Made by a program: the position numbers and the translations under genes | Notes under the pieces: generated by a model | Told to the model about the DNA's origin: nothing | Databases searched by the model: none | Seen by the model: only the letters and a program-made list of their open reading frames with translations | Assembly (NCBI RefSeq): GCF_001277345.1 | Contig: NZ_LIUT01000001.1 | Location: 75,400-139,399, forward strand | Source: Paenibacillus solani | GTDB taxonomy: Bacteria > Bacillota > Bacilli > Paenibacillales > Paenibacillaceae | Direction of reading: 5' to 3' | DNA: 64,000 nt | Shown: positions 7,651 to 15,851 of the stretch, piece by piece | How the letters are laid out: each line of letters opens with the position of its first letter | How positions within the stretch are numbered: position 1 is the stretch's first letter

Positions 7651-8358
7651 TTATTTCGTAAAATAGGAACTGGTCAGAGGAACAAACAGGGAAGTGCCCG
7701 GACCTTCATCAACGATCTCCACAAATATAAAATCGGCAGCCGATACATCTACGTCTACGCCGACCAGACCATCTTCAGCGGCCAGGGATACTTTTTTGAG
7801 CGTTGAGTTGTCGTGGTCCATGATTACGATTTCTTGCTTACCGCCAACCACGGCCAGCTCAAGATGCAGTTTGGCATATTTTTTACCCGTCATGATCTGG
7901 AAGCTGTTGCCTTGTTTGGCCGAATCGGTATGTAAATAAACGTCTTTATAATCTTTGCCTTTATAAACTGTATCGCTGGAATCTTTGGTATGCCAGGCTG
8001 ATGTCCCCAACACGGAGGCTCCGAGAGAGCTTAATGATAAGGGACTAGCGGTCTCGGTGGAGGATCCGTTCTTGCTGCCAATCAGTACGGAAGAAGTTGC
8101 GGTATCATAGCGAATGTCAATATCCATCAGATCGCCTACAGCTCGTACAGGCAAGTACGTCGTACCGTTATAGGTGATCGGCAGTACGGTTTTGCCGTTT
8201 GCGTCTTTCGGTGTTACCACGGTACCGTTTAACTTCAGGGAAATCTTGCTGTTCAAATAGGCCGTGATAGGCTCCAAAGCGGACGATGCCATAGCGCCTG
8301 TACCAATCCCCAGTGTGAGCGTACCTGCCAATAACCCGTACAATACCTTCTTCTTCAT
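7651..8358 (-). CDS. Secreted stalk-domain (copper amine oxidase N-terminal-like) protein
   Basis: 235-aa exported protein. The signal peptide (MKKKVLYGLLAGTLTLG...AMA) is followed by a Copper_amine_oxidN-type stalk domain (about residues 35-95; ISLKLNGTVV... TYLPVRAVGDLM), very common in paenibacilli. The C-terminal half (about 115-235), with the SAWHTKDSSDTVYKG start, resembles NPCBM/NEW2-like carbohydrate-associated domains. I chose the ATG at 8358 because GGGAGGG lies about 8 nt upstream; a longer frame starts at 8394 without a site. Probably a wall- or polysaccharide-associated protein; no enzymatic motif is visible. Confidence 0.75.
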   Translation of the reverse strand: MKKKVLYGLLAGTLTLGIGTGAMASSALEPITAYLNSKISLKLNGTVVTPKDANGKTVLPITYNGTTYLPVRAVGDLMDIDIRYDTATSSVLIGSKNGSSTETASPLSLSSLGASVLGTSAWHTKDSSDTVYKGKDYKDVYLHTDSAKQGNSFQIMTGKKYAKLHLELAVVGGKQEIVIMDHDNSTLKKVSLAAEDGLVGVDVDVSAADFIFVEIVDEGPGTSLFVPLTSSYFTK

Positions 8359-8386
8359 CCAAAAATCCCTCCCAAAATATAGGTTA

Positions 8387-8445
8387 ACTTTCACGCTTTA
8401 TACAATTAAATTAATAAAGTGTTAGAGGGAAGTCAAGACTTTTTA
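8387..8445 (-). promoter_or_regulatory. Probable promoter of the stalk-domain gene
   Basis: On the minus strand TTGACT is followed after 17 nt by TAATTT in an AT-rich run ending in TATAAA. The -35 is good, the -10 only moderate. Confidence 0.4.
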
Positions 8446-8554
8446 TAGGGAGCTTCGATCCTCCCTGACTATGAGAAATGACAGCTGAGTGTCCGGATTA
8501 TACTTGCTGTAAAATGCGCTCTTTTTCCGAAAGGATGTCAGAAAAGGGCGGGAT

Positions 8555-8569
8555 AATTTCATGAAAAGT
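8555..8569. promoter_or_regulatory. Possible CodY box upstream of ilvA
   Basis: AATTTCATGAAAAGT matches the CodY consensus AATTTTCWGAAAATT at 12 of 15 positions. CodY commonly represses branched-chain amino acid genes in Firmicutes. No clear -35 was found near the TACAAT at 8572-8577, so the promoter is uncertain. Confidence 0.35.
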
Positions 8570-8653
8570 GTTACAATGATAGAAATACGTGAATGAGGGT
8601 GGCGTTCAGATCAACGTTTACCTGGCAGCGAAGTGGGAGTGTGATCTAAGAGA

Positions 8654-9922
8654 ATGGAAGATACGTATACGACAAAACGGGCAGTCAGCATGGAGGACAT
8701 TGTACGTGCACACCATGTGCTTCGCGAAGTGATCGTACGGACACCGCTGCAGCGGGATGCGGTGCTGTCGGCGAAGTACGACTGCGAAGTATATCTGAAG
8801 CGCGAGGATTTGCAGGTGGTTCGCTCCTTCAAGATCCGTGGGGCTTACAATATGATCCGCAGCTTGTCGGAAGAGCAGCGGAACGAAGGAATTGTGTGCG
8901 CGAGTGCGGGAAACCATGCGCAAGGGGTGGCTTTCTCCTGTAATGCACTGAATATTAAAGGCAAGATATTTATGCCAAGCACGACCCCGAATCAGAAGGT
9001 CAAGCAGGTGAAGCGTTTTGGAGGGGGATTTGTGGAAGTCATTCTGACAGGCGACACCTTCGACGATGCTTATGCTGAAGCGATCAAGGCTTGCGATGAG
9101 TACGGCATGACCTTTATTCACCCGTTCGATGAAGCGAAGATTATCGCAGGCAACGGTACCATCGGGATGGAGGTTATGGAGGACCTGGATTCGCCGGCTG
9201 ATTATATGTTTGTAACGATTGGCGGCGGCGGTCTGGCGGCAGGCGTGGCCACCTATGTCAAAACGGTCAGCCCTACGACGCAAGTCATCGGCGTTGAACC
9301 GCTCGGCGCGGCATCCATGATCGAATCGAAGAAACAGGGCCAGGTTGTCACCATGCACGAAATCGACAAGTTCGTTGATGGTGCGGCCGTTAAACGGGTC
9401 GGGGAGCTGACTTATGATATTTGCAATGACCTCCTGGATGACATTGTTATGGTTCCGGAAGGCAAAGCTTGTACAACCATCCTGGAGCTGTATAACGAGA
9501 ATGCCATCGTGGTCGAGCCTGCGGGATCGCTAGCTGTGGCTGCGCTTGATATGAACCGGGATCAGATCCGCGGCAAAACCGTCGTATGCATTATTAGCGG
9601 CGGCAATAACGATATCGACCGGATGCAGGAAATCAAGGAGCGTTCCTTGATTTATGAAGGCCTGAAGCATTACTTCATGATTAACTTCCCGCAGCGCGCA
9701 GGTGCACTCCGCGAGTTTCTGGAGGATGTGCTGGGTCCCGATGACGATATCGCGCGCTTCGAATACACAAAGAAGCACAACAAGGAAGACGGGCCTGCGC
9801 TTGTAGGTATTGAGCTGCTGCGGCCAGAGGATTACGGTCCATTGATTGAACGGATGCAGCGCAAGGGATTGGATTATACGGAGCTTAACAAGAATATGAA
9901 CCTGTTCAATCTGCTGATCTAA
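8654..9922 (+). CDS. ilvA: Threonine ammonia-lyase (threonine dehydratase)
   Basis: PLP enzyme converting L-threonine to 2-oxobutanoate and ammonia, the first step of isoleucine synthesis (EC 4.3.1.19). 422 aa, the same length as B. subtilis IlvA. The PLP lysine is Lys60 in VRSFKIRGAY; the substrate loop is SAGNHAQG and the phosphate loop GGGGLAAG. A C-terminal ACT-like regulatory region (from about 330; HYFMINFPQRAGALREFLE) suggests allosteric control. The ATG at 8654 has a weak site; an alternative ATG at 8690 would shorten the N-terminus by 12 residues. Monocistronic, ended by a perfect bidirectional terminator. Confidence 0.95.
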   Translation: MEDTYTTKRAVSMEDIVRAHHVLREVIVRTPLQRDAVLSAKYDCEVYLKREDLQVVRSFKIRGAYNMIRSLSEEQRNEGIVCASAGNHAQGVAFSCNALNIKGKIFMPSTTPNQKVKQVKRFGGGFVEVILTGDTFDDAYAEAIKACDEYGMTFIHPFDEAKIIAGNGTIGMEVMEDLDSPADYMFVTIGGGGLAAGVATYVKTVSPTTQVIGVEPLGAASMIESKKQGQVVTMHEIDKFVDGAAVKRVGELTYDICNDLLDDIVMVPEGKACTTILELYNENAIVVEPAGSLAVAALDMNRDQIRGKTVVCIISGGNNDIDRMQEIKERSLIYEGLKHYFMINFPQRAGALREFLEDVLGPDDDIARFEYTKKHNKEDGPALVGIELLRPEDYGPLIERMQRKGLDYTELNKNMNLFNLLI

Positions 9923-9944
9923 GTTCAGGCAGCAGGACGACTGT

Positions 9945-9988
9945 AAGAAGAAGCCGGATTCCCATCGATGGGAATCCGGCTTCTTCTT
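9945..9988. terminator. Bidirectional terminator between ilvA and the next convergent gene
   Basis: A perfect 22-bp inverted repeat (9945-9966 with 9967-9988), CCGGATTCCCATC at its core, with pyrimidine-rich 3' arms in both directions. Confidence 0.85.
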
Positions 9989-10049
9989 TGGGTGTCATAG
10001 CTGGAGTATCATGCCGTCGTTAAAGTGAGGCTGGATGCTTGTCTTCTTT

Positions 10050-10988
10050 TTAATCGAGTGGAACCGCTTTGGCGCGATATTGCTCCACTTCCTGGTTCAG
10101 CTTGTCCTTGTTGTTCTCAAGCACATCGGACCAGGATTTCAGCTTCTTCAGCAGCGAGCTGTTAGAGACGGCCTCACTGTTCTTAAGCGCTTGATCTAGG
10201 GCTTGGCGGGCTTCCGGATCCAGGAGATTGTCTTCGTATTTAAATAATGGCGTATTGTTGTATCCGTAAAACAAGCTCGACTCGGTAAAATGCAGCTTCA
10301 GCTTCACGTCCGCCACCCGGTTTGATTTGGGATATGTGTTGATAAAGGCTTCTTGGGCAATTCCCCGTTCAATGACTTCGGACCATGGGATTACCAGGGC
10401 CGCATCACTGACCGCAGGCTTCTCGGATTCCACGATCATGATATCGATATAAGCCTGAGCATCCTTCTGGATATAAGGTTTGTAGGATTTAAAGGTCGTA
10501 TAGTCGATAATCGGGTAGACTACGCCCTCGGACGTATGGAGTCTGTAGCCGCTGTCGCGCAGGTTAATAAGCTCCTTTCGAAGCGTTTCATCCTTGGTTT
10601 TGTTAAGGGTGGTCTGAATTGGCTCCCCATATTTGTACAGCTTCATCAGTTTATCTTGAATGCCAATTTGAAACACATGCTCAGTTTTTGCCGACAGCGC
10701 ATCTTTGGCTGCGTTCTCCAGCCTGAGCACCAGCATGGTAGCCTGATAGGGGGTGACGCTGCGGATGTGTTTGGTAATATAAGACTTCGCATACGCCACG
10801 TCTGCTTCTTTTAACAGCTTATTTGCTTTGGCGTACACGGCATTGCCGAAGGCCGTAGCTTTGCTGGAAAGAGCGGCAGTCCCCGTTTGGGGAACGGAAG
10901 CGGGTGCAGCGCTGGCGATAACGCCGGTCTGGACCGATAGAGCAAGCGCAAGGATAGCAGTTATCGCAGTTTTGCTGGATTTGGACAT
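10050..10988 (-). CDS. Exported protein of unknown function
   Basis: 312-aa secreted protein. Signal peptide MSKSSKTAITAILALALSVQ... with a cleavage site near ASA-AP. The rest is hydrophilic and mostly helical, with no membrane segment, lipobox or enzyme motif I recognise. The ATG at 10988 is chosen for GGGAGGAATATTA just before it; the frame stays open to 11057 without a better site. Convergent with ilvA and downstream on the same strand as the DUF1129-like gene, 127 nt away. Function unknown. Confidence 0.65.
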   Translation of the reverse strand: MSKSSKTAITAILALALSVQTGVIASAAPASVPQTGTAALSSKATAFGNAVYAKANKLLKEADVAYAKSYITKHIRSVTPYQATMLVLRLENAAKDALSAKTEHVFQIGIQDKLMKLYKYGEPIQTTLNKTKDETLRKELINLRDSGYRLHTSEGVVYPIIDYTTFKSYKPYIQKDAQAYIDIMIVESEKPAVSDAALVIPWSEVIERGIAQEAFINTYPKSNRVADVKLKLHFTESSLFYGYNNTPLFKYEDNLLDPEARQALDQALKNSEAVSNSSLLKKLKSWSDVLENNKDKLNQEVEQYRAKAVPLD

Positions 10989-11114
10989 TAATATTCCTCC
11001 CTTACCACACATTACCTTTATCCTACCATTTTCGATAGATTTGTAGATGACAATCAACTAAAAAATATTAAAGATTTTGTTATCCACTCATCACAATTTC
11101 ATGACGAAACTGTA

Positions 11115-11777
11115 TTATTTCGTCGAAAAAAGCAGTTTTGTTCCAGTAAGCCCAATTAGGAATATGAATAGACTGACCCATGGTGCAATGACCAGAACGG
11201 GCAGATGGCGTCCGAGCCATACGCCCGCGACGAGAATCAATACTGTAATTGCAACATAAACTCCGATGTTGCGCGCACTAATCTTGCGCTGGGCTGCTTC
11301 GGGTTTAAAGGCGTCACTCTTCATCCATTTCATTAGGACATGAATCAACACATAAGCGCCCCCGGCAATGAGGATTAGTGTAGAAATACGAACTTGCGTC
11401 ATTCGTTCCACCGGGCCGCCGGCCCACATCGTAACGAACCCAACGATTGCCTGTACGAAGAAGAACCAGGTCAAGGCAATCCAGGGGATCATGAGATGGT
11501 ATTGCAGAGCACTGAGGCCTTTTCTTTTCGGCAGCCGTTCGATCTGCTCCTTGCAGTAGGATTCGAGATCGTTGCCGAAGACATCCTTGGCGTCCTTGCC
11601 CTTATCTTGAGCATCCAGCAGCCGCCTTGCCATTTCGAGCAGCAGTTCCTCGCATTGCCGCTCCTGTACAGCGCTGCTGCGTATATAGACAACCATGTCC
11701 TGATAATAACTAAGATTGTCGGGTGTCATGGCATCCTGAAGCCGATTGTTCTCCTTAATCATCTGTCTGATATTCAT
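11115..11777 (-). CDS. DUF1129-like membrane protein
   Basis: 220 aa. The first ~85 residues are soluble and helical (KENNRLQDAM... CKEQIERLPKRKGLSALQYHL). Four hydrophobic segments follow: about 92-115, 128-148, 170-186 and 192-215. This arrangement matches DUF1129-type proteins of Bacillales, often found beside PadR regulators; no such regulator is adjacent here. ATG at 11777 with GGAGGACAG upstream. A plausible minus-strand promoter is TTGCTT-17-TATACA, around 11800-11835. Confidence 0.6.
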   Translation of the reverse strand: MNIRQMIKENNRLQDAMTPDNLSYYQDMVVYIRSSAVQERQCEELLLEMARRLLDAQDKGKDAKDVFGNDLESYCKEQIERLPKRKGLSALQYHLMIPWIALTWFFFVQAIVGFVTMWAGGPVERMTQVRISTLILIAGGAYVLIHVLMKWMKSDAFKPEAAQRKISARNIGVYVAITVLILVAGVWLGRHLPVLVIAPWVSLFIFLIGLTGTKLLFSTK

Positions 11778-11873
11778 TGTGACTGTCCTCCGCGGGTTAA
11801 TTGTATATCTAAGCTATAGCTACTAAGCAAGGTATTTAAGGTTAATTAGGTGATGCATAAGAGATGAAAGCGA

Positions 11874-11905
11874 ATGTCCCCCTTATATCGAAATAAGGGG
11901 GACAT
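11874..11905. other. 13-bp perfect hairpin without a U-run
   Basis: ATGTCCCCCTTAT (11874-11886) is the reverse complement of 11893-11905, loop ATCGAA. No T-tract follows on either strand. It lies between the divergent genes at 11777 (-) and 12094 (+). Confidence 0.5.
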
Positions 11906-12093
11906 CTGTCTGCCATCTTGTTATGCAATATATCATAGGCAGAGAACCCTTGCAAAGCATGCTGGATTGAAAGGTCTATGGCATATTTATGAACCTGGTA
12001 TAATTTCTTGTCTGCTATTTCACAATAATAAGCATTCCGGGTCGATAGACGATCCCCTTGAATGATTCAGGGCAAAGAAGGAGGATTTCTCAG

Positions 12094-12348
12094 GTGGAAG
12101 CTAATTATTTTGATGATGAATTGCATGGGGGAGAAACTGCGCGAGCTAATGGTCAAGAGGTTGTCACTGGCAGTCGTGAAGAGAACGGGGCATTTGCCCA
12201 GTCTGAAGGAGGATTGACCTCCGAAGGTGAGGAATCCGATTTGTCCGCATCATCGTTATGGGAGAACGATCCTGTCGGAAAGACCTGGATGAATGATTGG
12301 AGCGGGCGTGAAGAGACCCACGCAATGTTCCGACAGAGCTACGAGTAA
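12094..12348 (+). CDS. Small acidic hydrophilic protein of unknown function
   Basis: 84 aa, start GTG at 12094 set by a strong AAGGAGGA 8 nt upstream (12078-12085). Composition is rich in Glu, Gly and Ser (EGGLTSEGEESDLS) with Trp near the C-terminus (SLWENDPVGKTWMNDWSG). No membrane segment or known domain. The good ribosome binding site is the main reason to call it a gene. Nothing in the context gives a role. Confidence 0.55.
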   Translation: MEANYFDDELHGGETARANGQEVVTGSREENGAFAQSEGGLTSEGEESDLSASSLWENDPVGKTWMNDWSGREETHAMFRQSYE

Positions 12349-12388
12349 AATCGGAAGTTTCTAAGTGCCATCCTGCTTGCTATTTGCG

Positions 12389-12446
12389 TTGACAATCCAT
12401 AATGGCGATGCTAAGATAAGTTTAATTAATTCATATTAAACTTATC
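12389..12446 (+). promoter_or_regulatory. Promoter with a 12-bp dyad operator
   Basis: TTGACA (12389-12394), 17-nt spacer, TAAGAT (12412-12417). GATAAGTTTAAT (12415-12426) is a perfect inverted repeat of ATTAAACTTATC (12435-12446), 8 nt apart, overlapping the -10 and start site. This geometry fits a dimeric repressor, for example TetR or MarR type, acting on the hydrolase at 12498. The regulator is not encoded next to it. Confidence 0.65.
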
Positions 12447-12497
12447 GGAATTATATATATTATGATGGCGGCGTATGATCGCAAGGAGGAATTTGGC

Positions 12498-13325
12498 ATG
12501 GAACGGCAAATCACCATTCGACATAATCAAGAGGAACTTACAGCGACAATCCATTACCCATTACAAGAAACGGCTCAAGGTGACCGATGCCATCGGGTCC
12601 CCCTGGTCATTATCTGCCACGGGTTCGTCGGAAGCCGGATCGGCGTGGATCGGTTGTTTGTCAAAACGGCGCGTGAATTCGCCCGAGATGGCTACATGGT
12701 AATCCGTTTTGATTATATCGGATGCGGAGAGAGCTCGGGCCATTACGGAAGCGAGGGGCTGGATTCGATGATTGCCCAGACCCGTTCCGTCCTCGATTAT
12801 GGACTTAGCTGCGCCGATGTTGATCCTACGCGCATTACATTAATCGGACATAGCCTGGGCGGCGCCGTCGCTCTGCTGACTGCGGTCCGTGACCGGCGGG
12901 TGAAGAATCTGATTCTGTGGTCGGCTGTAGGTTATCCGTTCAATGATATCGTCAAAATCACAGGCCGCGATGTATACGATGCTTCGGTGAAGGCGGGTTC
13001 TGCCGATTATCTGGGATACGGTTTTACGCCGGTTTTCTTCGATTCGTTGGCTCAAGGGCAGCCTTTTCAGGAAGCAATCAAGTTTACAGGTGATGTGCTT
13101 GTGATCCATGGAACCTCGGATGAAGTCATTCCGGTGGACTACGCTTTCTTGTACCAAAAGGTGTTCTGGATGCGTCAGGAAGGGCGCTGCGATAAGGAGA
13201 TCATATTTCAGGCTGACCACACGTATTCGGCGGGGCCGCAGCGCGAGCAGCTTCTTCAGCGGACCCGGAATTGGCTGAACGATCAGGAGAACCAGCAACA
13301 AGAGTGGCAGCACTGGATGATTTAA
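12498..13325 (+). CDS. Alpha/beta hydrolase (esterase/acyl hydrolase type)
   Basis: 275-aa cytoplasmic hydrolase. Triad: Ser119 in GHSLGG, Asp208 in GTSDEVIP and His241 in ADHTYS; oxyanion segment CHGFVGS. The pattern resembles cinnamoyl/feruloyl esterase-like and YtmA/EstD-type hydrolases. The ATG at 12498 follows AAGGAGGAATTTGGC. It is transcribed behind a promoter covered by a dyad operator (12389-12446), so it is probably inducible. The dioxygenase gene follows 77 nt later and may be co-transcribed. Confidence 0.75.
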   Translation: MERQITIRHNQEELTATIHYPLQETAQGDRCHRVPLVIICHGFVGSRIGVDRLFVKTAREFARDGYMVIRFDYIGCGESSGHYGSEGLDSMIAQTRSVLDYGLSCADVDPTRITLIGHSLGGAVALLTAVRDRRVKNLILWSAVGYPFNDIVKITGRDVYDASVKAGSADYLGYGFTPVFFDSLAQGQPFQEAIKFTGDVLVIHGTSDEVIPVDYAFLYQKVFWMRQEGRCDKEIIFQADHTYSAGPQREQLLQRTRNWLNDQENQQQEWQHWMI

Positions 13326-13402
13326 GCAAGTGATTTGGCATAATGGGCGATTTAGCAGTACAATAGAGTTGTCCCTTGATTTTGAAGCTGGAGGTGGCAT
13401 CG

Positions 13403-14179
13403 ATGACGTTACCTGCTTTATTTATTGCCCACGGTTCGCCGATGATGGCCCTGGAGGACAACGAATACACCCGCTTCCTGGAGCAGTTGGGACGGGAGCT
13501 GCCTGTACCTAGAGGCATAGCGGTATTTTCTGCCCATTGGGATGATCCGGATCAACGGCTGACCGAAGACGCCAAGCATGGCACGATGCATGATTTTTAC
13601 GGATTTCCGGAGGAAATGTACCAGATTACGTATCCGGCCCCTGGAAGCGCTGAGCTCGCAGCTCAGATTCGTAAACGCTTTGAGGCAGGAAATTTGTATG
13701 CCAAAGCCGTAACTGGCCGCGGATTGGACCATGGAGTGTGGGTCATTCTGCGAAAAATGTACCCTGATGCGAATATACCGGTGGTGGCCTTGTCCGTGGA
13801 CTCCAAGCGCTCGCCAAGCGAACAATATTCCATCGGTGCGATGCTGTCCGATTTGCGTCAAGAAGGTATCCTGATCATTGGAAGCGGCGGTTTGGTGCAC
13901 AATCTGCGGATGGTGCATAAGAGCGATGAGCCTGATGAGTGGGCGGCTGCATTCGATGAATGGATCGCGGAGCAGCTGTCGGAATGGAATCTTCACCAAC
14001 TGTTTGCGTATGACAAAAAAGCACCACACGCCAGTGATGCTGTCCCTTCCTACGGACGGGAGCATTTTGTTCCCTTGTTCTATGCGATGGGTGCTGCTGA
14101 TCGTGGCCGCAAGGCCAAGCGATTGTTTCAATCTTACCAATATGGCAGTTTGAGTTTGAATTGCTGGTCATTCGAATAA
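13403..14179 (+). CDS. DODA-type extradiol dioxygenase family protein (YgiD-like)
   Basis: 258 aa, LigB/DODA superfamily. Metal-binding histidines are visible at His10 (FIAHGSP) and His45 (FSAHWDD), with further conserved HDFYGFP, LDHGVW and GSGGLVHNL segments. Members open catechol-type rings (for example 4,5-DOPA) or act on related quinols; the real substrate is unknown. The ATG at 13403 follows CTGGAGGTGG. It is convergent with the doxX array; dioxygenase-like and DoxX proteins are also paired in the B. subtilis catDE quinone-stress operon, which supports a detoxification role by analogy. Confidence 0.8.
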   Translation: MTLPALFIAHGSPMMALEDNEYTRFLEQLGRELPVPRGIAVFSAHWDDPDQRLTEDAKHGTMHDFYGFPEEMYQITYPAPGSAELAAQIRKRFEAGNLYAKAVTGRGLDHGVWVILRKMYPDANIPVVALSVDSKRSPSEQYSIGAMLSDLRQEGILIIGSGGLVHNLRMVHKSDEPDEWAAAFDEWIAEQLSEWNLHQLFAYDKKAPHASDAVPSYGREHFVPLFYAMGAADRGRKAKRLFQSYQYGSLSLNCWSFE

Positions 14180-14183
14180 TAAG

Positions 14184-14216
14184 AAGCCGGGCTTGTGTTA
14201 CAAGCTCGGCTTTTGT
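14184..14216 (+). terminator. Intrinsic terminator after the dioxygenase gene
   Basis: AAGCCGGGCTTGT (14184-14196) pairs with ACAAGCTCGGCTT (14200-14212) with one G-U pair, then TTGTTG. Its stem may also serve the convergent doxX transcript. Confidence 0.75.
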
Positions 14217-14254
14217 TGTGTAATGTATGAATTCTAACTCAGTTCGTTATCGGA

Positions 14255-14797
14255 TCAAGCTGTTTGCTTTTTAAGCGGTGTATGGGTAGTGCCGCCATTA
14301 TGATCGGTTTTATGCGTCATTTTGTTCCAGAGGCCGCGGAGATAAGGGAGTACCCAGTGGTCAAGCCCGATTTTACCAGCATTGGCAGCAGCGACGACGA
14401 TCAGCACTTCAAGCAGCAGCATTTGAGCGTTGGTGCTCACGGTGCCCGAGAAGAGGAACGCGGCGTTCATGACCAGTCCCATGAGGGCAGCGAAGGTAGT
14501 GAAGGTACCCAGGATCAGTCCGACACCGACCAGGAACTCACCGAGCGGGATGAGGACGTTGAAGAATTTCACGCCGGGCAGTGCTGCATGTTCGAGGAAC
14601 GCTGCCCACCAGCCTTGTACAGCGGGATGGTCACCTGTAGCATTGGCAATCGCGCCTTGCAGGAAGCCGCCGGCATCAAAGCCACCACCCGTCAATTTAC
14701 CCCAGCCTGCCGTCATCCATTCATAACCGAGATAAACCCGGATAAAGGTCAGAAGCCACATTGCAATTTTGTTGTTTCTCAGCCAGTTGTTAAACAT
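14255..14797 (-). CDS. DoxX family membrane protein, copy 1
   Basis: 180-aa DoxX protein with four membrane segments, by family knowledge linked to quinone/thiol redox or oxidative stress. Typical motifs: RVYLGYEWMTAGWGKL at the N-terminus and PLGEFLVGVGLILGTFT in the middle. ATG at 14797, preceded by AAGGAGTGG; the frame extends only 3 codons upstream. It is almost identical to copy 3 (15852-16394) over its whole length and in its promoter, and clearly diverged from copy 2. Transcription probably depends on an activator, since a TATAAT at 14917-14922 lacks a -35 and has two CRP/FNR-type dyads upstream. Confidence 0.85.
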   Translation of the reverse strand: MFNNWLRNNKIAMWLLTFIRVYLGYEWMTAGWGKLTGGGFDAGGFLQGAIANATGDHPAVQGWWAAFLEHAALPGVKFFNVLIPLGEFLVGVGLILGTFTTFAALMGLVMNAAFLFSGTVSTNAQMLLLEVLIVVAAANAGKIGLDHWVLPYLRGLWNKMTHKTDHNGGTTHTPLKKQTA

Positions 14798-14916
14798 ATA
14801 AACCACTCCTTAGATGACTTAATAGATGTTGTAATGAAGTTACGAATACGATGTTTCTTATGTTCATGTTGTCGACTCTTGTTGCCTGGGGAAGTGATCA
14901 CCTTCTCTATGTCTTT

Positions 14917-14959
14917 ATTATAAGTGAAATAAATCACAATATATGTGATTAAAATCACA
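14917..14959 (-). promoter_or_regulatory. Activator-type promoter of doxX copy 1 with two CRP/FNR-like dyads
   Basis: Minus-strand TATAAT (14917-14922) predicts a start at 14910. TGTGA-N6-TCACA at 14944-14959 is perfect and centred at -41.5, the class II activator position. A second copy, AGTGA-N6-TCACA (14923-14938), is centred at -20.5. No -35 hexamer is present. B. subtilis Fnr recognises TGTGA-N6-TCACA; Rex sites have similar half-sites and spacing. Confidence 0.7.
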
Positions 14960-15005
14960 ATTATGATTAAATTCATAAAAAAATTTACATACCTATGGAT
15001 AACGT

Positions 15006-15059
15006 CATAAAAAACAATAATTCGGATGACCGGGATGGCAGGTCTCGATCATCCGTTCA
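15006..15059 (-). terminator. Probable terminator of doxX copy 2
   Basis: On the minus strand GGATGA...TCATCC forms the outer stem with internal pairing, followed by GAATTATTGTTTTTT. It lies just after the copy 2 stop codon. Confidence 0.5.
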
Positions 15060-15063
15060 TTGT

Positions 15064-15588
15064 TCAGACGGCTTGATTCTGCAAAGAGGATGGTTCACTG
15101 CTGATTTTTGCTTTACGTGTGAGTTTGTGCTGGAGGTAAGGCATGAGCCAGCGGTCAAATCCGATTCTGCCGCTGTTGGCAGCTGCAAGAATGATCAGAA
15201 ATTCCAGCAGCAGGAGCTGACCGTTGATGCTGATGGATCCGGAGAAGAGGAAGGCTGAATTCATGACCAGCCCCATGAGCGCTGCGAACACGGTGAATGT
15301 GCCGAGGATAAGGCCAAGTCCCACGAGAAACTCACCTATCGGGATGAGGATGTTGAACCATTTGACGGCCGGCAGTGCGGCGTGCTTCAGAAATGCGGCC
15401 CACCAGCCTTGAACGGCCGGGTGATCTCCAGTGGATTTGGAGATGGCACCTTGCATAAATGCGCTTGCATCAAAACCTTTCGTTAACTTGCCCCAGCCGG
15501 CGGTCATCCACTTATACCCGACATACACCCGAATGACCGTAACGAGCCACATGGCAATCCTGCTTGACTGAAACCATTGAATAAACAC
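15064..15588 (-). CDS. DoxX family membrane protein, copy 2 (diverged)
   Basis: 174-aa DoxX paralogue lying between the two near-identical copies but clearly diverged (RVYVGYKWMTAGWGKL, PIGEFLVGLGLILG), with four predicted membrane segments. Start: GTG at 15588, about 7 nt behind GGAGGAGTGG; a longer frame to 15657 has no ribosome binding site. No TGTGA-N6-TCACA site lies upstream; instead CTGTAT-4-ATACAG occurs at 15734-15749. It therefore seems to be regulated differently from copies 1 and 3. Confidence 0.8.
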   Translation of the reverse strand: MFIQWFQSSRIAMWLVTVIRVYVGYKWMTAGWGKLTKGFDASAFMQGAISKSTGDHPAVQGWWAAFLKHAALPAVKWFNILIPIGEFLVGLGLILGTFTVFAALMGLVMNSAFLFSGSISINGQLLLLEFLIILAAANSGRIGFDRWLMPYLQHKLTRKAKISSEPSSLQNQAV

Positions 15589-15733
15589 TCGCACCACTCC
15601 TCCATGAGTAATCATTCTCTTTTTGTTTTCAGATTTTTGTAAATTTGAAATTTGCAAGAGCGATGAAGCTTAAAAAAATAGCAACAATCTATTTGATGTC
15701 GCTTCTTCACAAAATATTCATAATTACATAAAT

Positions 15734-15749
15734 CTGTATTTACATACAG
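15734..15749. promoter_or_regulatory. Palindrome upstream of doxX copy 2
   Basis: CTGTATTTACATACAG has 6-bp arms and a 4-nt centre, about 145 nt upstream of the copy 2 start. A possible operator; no promoter hexamers could be fixed next to it. Confidence 0.3.
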
Positions 15750-15788
15750 TATTCTCAATGTTCGAAATGTGGCATGGGTTACTGGCAT

Positions 15789-15827
15789 AAAAAAAGATGA
15801 TGGAAAACCCGGAGGCTCTCCATCATC
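15789..15827 (-). terminator. Intrinsic terminator of doxX copy 3
   Basis: On the minus strand GATGATGGA (15819-15827) pairs with TCCATCATC (15796-15804), followed by seven T. Confidence 0.8.
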
Positions 15828-15851
15828 CATTAGTTTATTCAGGGGTGTATC

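Noticed and set aside
8594..8606. T-box-like GAGGGTGGCG upstream of ilvA
   Set aside because: Lacks the ACCGCG part, specifier stem and terminator of a T-box leader.
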